NCBI GenBank assembly: GCA_903857265.1
Contig: CAIODZ010000010.1
Location: 1 to 64,000, forward strand
From: an uncultured Phycisphaerales bacterium
GTDB lineage: Bacteria > Planctomycetota > Phycisphaerae > Sedimentisphaerales > Anaerobacaceae
DNA: 64,000 nt
Direction: 5' to 3'
Shown here: piece after piece, positions 60,670-64,000 of the stretch
How positions within the stretch are numbered: position 1 is the first letter of the stretch
Layout of the letters: each line of letters begins with the position of its first letter
Program-made: the position numbers and the translations under genes
The notes under the pieces: model-generated
Told to the model about the DNA's origin: nothing
The model's input: only the letters and a program-made list of their open reading frames with translations
Databases searched by the model: none

Positions 60670-61569
60670 ATGAAAACAGAACAACCGAAGGCAATCATTT
60701 ATATTTTAATTGCAGTTATGGGTTTATTGCTAAGCGTGCCTGCGTTTGGCGAGCCGAACGAACCAAACAAAGCCCCAAAAACCACCAAACCATCGAAAGA
60801 AGCACAAATCGAAGAGATAAAGGCGGGCAAAAATTACATCGCGACAAAGGTTTACACCGCAGCGGAAGACGAAGAGATGCTGAATCTGTATAAAGGATTG
60901 CGCGTAGCAGACGTCGTGGATGGGATGGACAAAGTCGGCTTGAAGAACATAGGAACGATGTCGCCCGATATCCACCCCTTGTGGAAAGACACGGAACATT
61001 ATACGCATCGCATCCAGGGTATCGCGGTTACAGTCAGATACGTTCCGACGAACAAACCTCAGGCGCCGGCTATGGAGGCGAAGCCCTACGACGCATGGAG
61101 AGACAACTGGTACACCAATCTTTCCGGCGAGCCGTTTATACCTCTTATCCGCAAGGGGACCGTTCTGGTCATAGAAGAGGCAGGCGACAGCGACACAGGT
61201 TCTATCGGGTCCAACAACATAATGGTCTGGAAAATGGCCGGCTGCATCGGCGTAGTTACCAGCAACACATCACGCGATACCGATGAAATCACAACTGAAA
61301 AGATGCCGCTGTATCTCAAGAAAGTGGGCAGAGGAATCCGCCCGGGCAGAAACGAACTGGAATCGGTGAACCGTCCCGTAGTTTGCGGCAACGTCCTCGT
61401 TGAGCCGGGCGATATCATCGTCGCCGACGGCGAAGGCGTTGTGGTCGTCCCAAGGGCAAAGGCAAAAGAAGTCGCCGAATACGCAAGAGTAATTCTGGAA
61501 AAGGACAAGGCCGCAAGACAGGGCATCTACAAACAACTCGGTATGCCGATGGATGACTCGGTAAAATAA
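60670..61569 (+). CDS. Exported RraA-like family protein
   Basis: The 299-residue protein begins with a hydrophobic export signal (AIIYILIAVMGLLLSVPAFG) and a Pro/Lys-rich linker, then an RraA/HMG-aldolase-like domain: LRVADVVDGMDKVGLKNIG, IQGIAVTVRYVPTN, and VEPGDIIVADGEGVVVVPR near the end, a motif of that family. RraA-type proteins are normally cytoplasmic (RNase E inhibitors or 4-hydroxy-4-methyl-2-oxoglutarate aldolases), so an exported member is unusual. AAGGAG lies eight bases before the ATG. The substrate is unknown. Confidence 0.75.
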   Translation: MKTEQPKAIIYILIAVMGLLLSVPAFGEPNEPNKAPKTTKPSKEAQIEEIKAGKNYIATKVYTAAEDEEMLNLYKGLRVADVVDGMDKVGLKNIGTMSPDIHPLWKDTEHYTHRIQGIAVTVRYVPTNKPQAPAMEAKPYDAWRDNWYTNLSGEPFIPLIRKGTVLVIEEAGDSDTGSIGSNNIMVWKMAGCIGVVTSNTSRDTDEITTEKMPLYLKKVGRGIRPGRNELESVNRPVVCGNVLVEPGDIIVADGEGVVVVPRAKAKEVAEYARVILEKDKAARQGIYKQLGMPMDDSVK

Positions 61570-61727
61570 TGTCGAACCACATCACCGCCCCGAGAAATTC
61601 AAAGAATTTCCGGGACTAAGTCCTCGGAATCTTTTTAAGATTCCAGAGGGCACCGAGGCCGAAAAGTAAAAGCGTGGCGGGTGCGGTAAAGGTTAACCAC
61701 ATAATATAAACGTGAGAAGATAATAAA
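61570..61727. other. Hairpin-rich gap after the RraA-like gene
   Basis: Contains GAAATTC-AAA-GAATTTC and GGAATCTT-TTT-AAGATTCC hairpins (about 61595-61650). No strong T-run follows, and no gene is seen. Confidence 0.5.
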
Positions 61728-61736
61728 GTTAACCTT
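61689..61736. repeat. Perfect 9-bp inverted repeat, possible operator
   Basis: AAGGTTAAC (61689-61697) and GTTAACCTT (61728-61736) separated by 30 bases. The right arm covers the -35 of the predicted prepilin promoter. Confidence 0.5.
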
Positions 61737-61757
61737 GTAAATTGGCCGATTTATATT
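61729..61757 (+). promoter_or_regulatory. Possible promoter of the prepilin-like gene
   Basis: TTAACC (61729-61734), 17 bases, TATATT (61752-61757). Start codon at 61813. Confidence 0.4.
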
Positions 61758-61812
61758 GTGACAGGTCGTAATTTGTAAATACCTATTTTTTAGTTTTTAA
61801 GGAAAATACAAA

Positions 61813-62232
61813 ATGGCAAGCAGAAAAGGTTTTACGCTTATAGAGCCAATGGTGGCCATATTTATCGTCGGCATCCTTGCGGGGACCATACCGATTATGC
61901 GTGGCCGAATCGATACAGCCAAGTGGTCGGAAGGCAAGGCCACGATGGGCAGTATTCGGACTGCGGCTCGTTCGTTAATCGCCGAGAAGGGCAACAGCTA
62001 CGACTTCGCTTCTCATAACAACCTGACCACAGACCTGGGCTTCGCCGCCGGCGACCTTGACGGCAAATACTTCACCACAGCATGCTATGCGATTACTTTC
62101 ACGAATGCTGCACCTAACCCACCCACTTATGTCATCACATGCACGGCAGCCTGTTCTACGAGCACCGACAAACCGACAACGCCCAGTAAGGTAACACTGG
62201 ACCAGACCGGGCTATTTACTGAGACACCGTAA
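61813..62232 (+). CDS. Type II secretion / type IV pilin-like protein (prepilin)
   Basis: The 139-residue protein starts MASRKGFTLIEPMVAIFIVG: a short basic leader, the Gly for prepilin peptidase cleavage, Phe+1 and Glu+5. Position +6 is Pro where Leu or Met is usual. After the helix come a short globular part (GSIRTAARSLIAEKGNSYDF) and a Thr/Pro-rich C-terminus with CTAACSTSTDKPT. It is a lone pseudopilin-like gene; no assembly ATPase, secretin or prepilin peptidase is in the window. AAGGAAAA lies nine bases before the ATG. Confidence 0.85.
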   Translation: MASRKGFTLIEPMVAIFIVGILAGTIPIMRGRIDTAKWSEGKATMGSIRTAARSLIAEKGNSYDFASHNNLTTDLGFAAGDLDGKYFTTACYAITFTNAAPNPPTYVITCTAACSTSTDKPTTPSKVTLDQTGLFTETP

Positions 62233-62285
62233 GCTTAACGCTGGTTTGTGTGGCTTAACTGCCACAGTTTTGATTATGCGGTCAA

Positions 62286-62314
62286 AAGGTGGGGGCCTCA
62301 ATGTCCCCCACCTT
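62286..62314. terminator. Hairpin between convergent genes, likely terminator
   Basis: A 10-bp perfect stem AAGGTGGGGG / CCCCCACCTT with a nine-base loop lies between the prepilin gene and the HAF-repeat gene. The following T-run is weak on both strands. Confidence 0.55.
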
Positions 62315-62339
62315 CAATGTTCGATGAGAGGTGAATTGT

Positions 62340-63761
62340 TCATTCTATCAAACCCCGGAGTTCCACATCGTCAATGTTCCAGCCCGAATAAGGATAAGCC
62401 CTGTCGCTAAGGATTTGATAACTCCACCTTATATAAACTTGCGAGTGTCCTGCTGCAATTTGACTGATGTCGTACTGAACTACCTGCCACTGGTTGTCTG
62501 TAATCGTTGCCGTGGTAGGATTTAACCAAACAGTTTGCCAAGTGCTTCCGTCATTTGATGCTTCAACTTTGCATTGGACGTAATCTGCTGTATCGGTATT
62601 CAACCATCTGGCAAAACTTACTTTGACTGTTTCATAACTATTGCAGTCAAACGGCCCGGCTGTTAGCCGGTATGGCCCGCCGACAGCCAAAGCGTAATCG
62701 CCGTTAAGATTGACACCATATACATTCAGGCCCGTGTATGCTGCGTTAGGGTCAGGATACCCGTGTGAACTGCCGCCCATTCCCATTGGTGTTCCGAACT
62801 GCCATTGCCCTTCTGTTGTCCAGCCGGGGTCACTGTCGAGCGTAATTTTTACAGAGGGGACATTAACGCTACTACTATTTTTCAGCCAGTTTGAAGCAAG
62901 GATTGCAAAATCCTGGAAATCAACTTTACAATCTCCATTTAAATCGCCAGAAATTTGTTCGGAACAAAAGAAGAAACCATGCAACCTGAAGTTGGTATCT
63001 TCGTAACTTCCAACAATTTTGCTGCCGCTAATACCGTTAGCGTATGTATTACTTGCCCCAGGATAGTCCAGAGTAGTCCACGTTGTCCCGTCGTAGAGAA
63101 AACCAAGGCCGTGCAGACCAACAATTCTGCTGATGTTAATGCCATACGCCTCTGTAGCAAAAGCCCCAGGATAGTCCAGAGTAGTCCATGTTGTCCCATT
63201 GTAGAGAAAACCGTGCCCATTACCGGAACTGTCGTAGTAACCTCCAACAATGCTGCTGCCGCTGATACCATTAACGGTTGTATTACTTGCCCCAGGATAG
63301 TCCAGAGTAGTCCACGTTGCCCCGTCGTAGAGAAAACCGTGGACAACACCGCCGTCGCTGTTATGGTACACTCCAACAATGCTGCTGCCGCTAATGCCGC
63401 GAGCCTCTGTAGTAAGTGCCCCAGGATAATCCAGGGTAGTCCATGTTGTCCCGTCGTAGAGAAAACCGTGGCTACCGCCGTGGCTGTTCTGGTACACTCC
63501 AACAATGCTGCTACCGCTAATACTATTTATGATTGTCACAGATGCCCCAGGATAGTTCAGAGTAGTCCATGTTGTCCCGTCGTAGAGAAAACCGTGTATC
63601 CCTAATCTGTCCATGTACCATCCAACAACGTTGCTGCCGCTAATGTCATACGCCTCTGTAATTTTTGCCCCAGGATAGTCCAGAGTAGTCCAAGTGCCAG
63701 CCCTTGCATAACCTGAACTAAAAAGCACTATTACCGAACAAATTGTTATTGACATTTTCAT
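62340..63761 (-). CDS. Secreted HAF-repeat protein with internal dockerin-like module
   Basis: From the ATG at 63761 (AAAGGAGAAG before it) the protein is 473 residues: a signal peptide (SITICSVIVLFSSGYARAG), six repeats of about 42 residues built on TTWTTLDYPGA...GISGSSIVGxY...HGFLYDG (HAF-type extracellular repeats), a dockerin-like segment DLNGDCKVDFQDFAILASNW and a C-terminal MAM-like/jelly-roll domain (about residues 310-473). The longer frame to 63992 lacks a signal peptide at its start. The repeats are very similar as DNA, a sign of recent unit duplication or gene conversion. The function is unknown; location outside the cell is inferred. Confidence 0.8.
   Translation of the reverse strand: MKMSITICSVIVLFSSGYARAGTWTTLDYPGAKITEAYDISGSNVVGWYMDRLGIHGFLYDGTTWTTLNYPGASVTIINSISGSSIVGVYQNSHGGSHGFLYDGTTWTTLDYPGALTTEARGISGSSIVGVYHNSDGGVVHGFLYDGATWTTLDYPGASNTTVNGISGSSIVGGYYDSSGNGHGFLYNGTTWTTLDYPGAFATEAYGINISRIVGLHGLGFLYDGTTWTTLDYPGASNTYANGISGSKIVGSYEDTNFRLHGFFFCSEQISGDLNGDCKVDFQDFAILASNWLKNSSSVNVPSVKITLDSDPGWTTEGQWQFGTPMGMGGSSHGYPDPNAAYTGLNVYGVNLNGDYALAVGGPYRLTAGPFDCNSYETVKVSFARWLNTDTADYVQCKVEASNDGSTWQTVWLNPTTATITDNQWQVVQYDISQIAAGHSQVYIRWSYQILSDRAYPYSGWNIDDVELRGLIE
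62975..63725 (-). repeat. Six tandem coding repeats of about 126 bp
   Basis: The phrase CATGTTGTCCCGTCGTAGAG (plus-strand form) recurs at intervals of about 125 bases with few changes, six times counting the edge copies. It encodes the HAF units. Unit 5 is about six codons shorter than the others. Confidence 0.85.
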
Positions 63762-63776
63762 TTTCTTCTCCTTTTC

Positions 63777-63812
63777 AGCCGCTTGCCGTCGCCAAACGGC
63801 AATGCTGCATAT
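63777..63812 (-). other. Possible 11-codon upstream reading frame
   Basis: On the minus strand GGAGTGGAATAATATG starts a short frame (MQHCRLATASG) that stops just before the ribosome binding site of the HAF-repeat gene. It contains a GCCGT/ACGGC hairpin. It could be a leader peptide or chance. Confidence 0.3.
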
Positions 63813-64000
63813 TATTCCACTCCTAAATAGGACTAAATGAATTATCGGCTTTTTCGTTATTTGAACCACAGCGAAAGCGGGCCAATTATTGCCATTTAAT
63901 ACACTGTAAGATATACTTTTAGGTAATGGAAAAAGCGGAAAAAAGAAAAGTACTCGGAGGGAATGAATTCCCTGAGTTTTGTTACAAGGCATACCACAAC

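Noticed and set aside
62975-63725. CRISPR array suggested by regular repeats of about 125 bases
   Set aside because: Repeat and spacer together form one open frame of HAF units; lengths are multiples of three and no cas genes are present.
63762-63900. Cyclic-di-GMP riboswitch ahead of the HAF-repeat gene
   Set aside because: A GCGACGGCAAGC-like stretch is present, but the conserved GEMM core and the tetraloop/receptor arms are absent.

Overview
The window reads as one chromosome segment of an anaerobic, Gram-negative-type bacterium, most likely a planctomycete of the Phycisphaerae/Sedimentisphaerales kind. This is inference. It rests on three secreted proteins carrying the dockerin-like calcium-loop module with the core VDFxDFAxLAxxW, a ferredoxin-dependent 2-oxoacid oxidoreductase, an outer-membrane lipoprotein sorting (Lol) cassette, AddAB in place of RecBCD, and short phrase-like repeats scattered in and between genes. 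No rRNA or tRNA gene, CRISPR array, transposase or integrase was found.

Layout. 0-6.4 kb: end of a DUF1015 gene, a class V aminotransferase, a YbaK-type deacylase, a secreted DUF4139-like protein, an HtrA/Do protease whose catalytic Asp position is Glu, and a bile-acid-symporter-family transporter with an unclear start. 6.5-13.1 kb: pyrR-pyrB-pyrC, a YacP-like NYN protein, a four-PAS histidine kinase and its NarL-type regulator, apparently one transcript from a strong promoter at 6511-6539. 13.1-13.35 kb: a candidate small RNA with its own promoter and terminator. 13.5-20.8 kb: mltA, then a four-subunit 2-oxoacid:ferredoxin oxidoreductase operon interrupted by two tandem copies of a small membrane-protein gene, then a lone ExbD and a large secreted protein. 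20.9-22.2 kb: clpX.

22.2-27.7 kb (minus strand): rarA, 5-formyl-THF cyclo-ligase, an L,D-transpeptidase, then a TonB-like anchored VWA protein with TolQ/ExbB and ExbD. 27.9-30.4 kb: trpB2 and a putative outer-membrane beta-barrel. 30.4-41.0 kb (minus strand): fba, an S41 protease, lysS, two LolC/E permeases, LolD, ilvE and a polyprenyl diphosphate synthase; lysS is bracketed by dispersed repeats.

41.0-45.3 kb is an accessory island rich in decayed repeats. It holds a Bro-N antirepressor-like gene with a near-consensus promoter, a small protein with an Rx4H (HEPN-like) motif, an AT-rich membrane-anchored protein and an HNH-AP2 endonuclease-like gene. 45.3-51.4 kb holds a 1445-residue C25 (gingipain-type) protease with a beta-helix region and C-terminal dockerin-like module, and a seven-bladed FG-GAP protein with the same module. 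51.5-58.5 kb is addB-addA. 58.7-62.2 kb carries a ClpP/SDH-like secreted protein, an iron-sulfur flavoprotein, a secreted RraA-like protein and a lone prepilin-like protein. The window ends with a secreted HAF-repeat protein on the minus strand.

The most unusual signals are: the 439-bp tandem duplication inside the oxidoreductase operon with relics of both flanking genes; in-frame phrase-like insertions in conserved enzymes (KorA, AddA, AddB, a LolC/E permease, the LysS start); two diverged copies of a noncoding repeat whose hairpin shows compensatory changes; the candidate small RNA at 13.2 kb; and the island genes.
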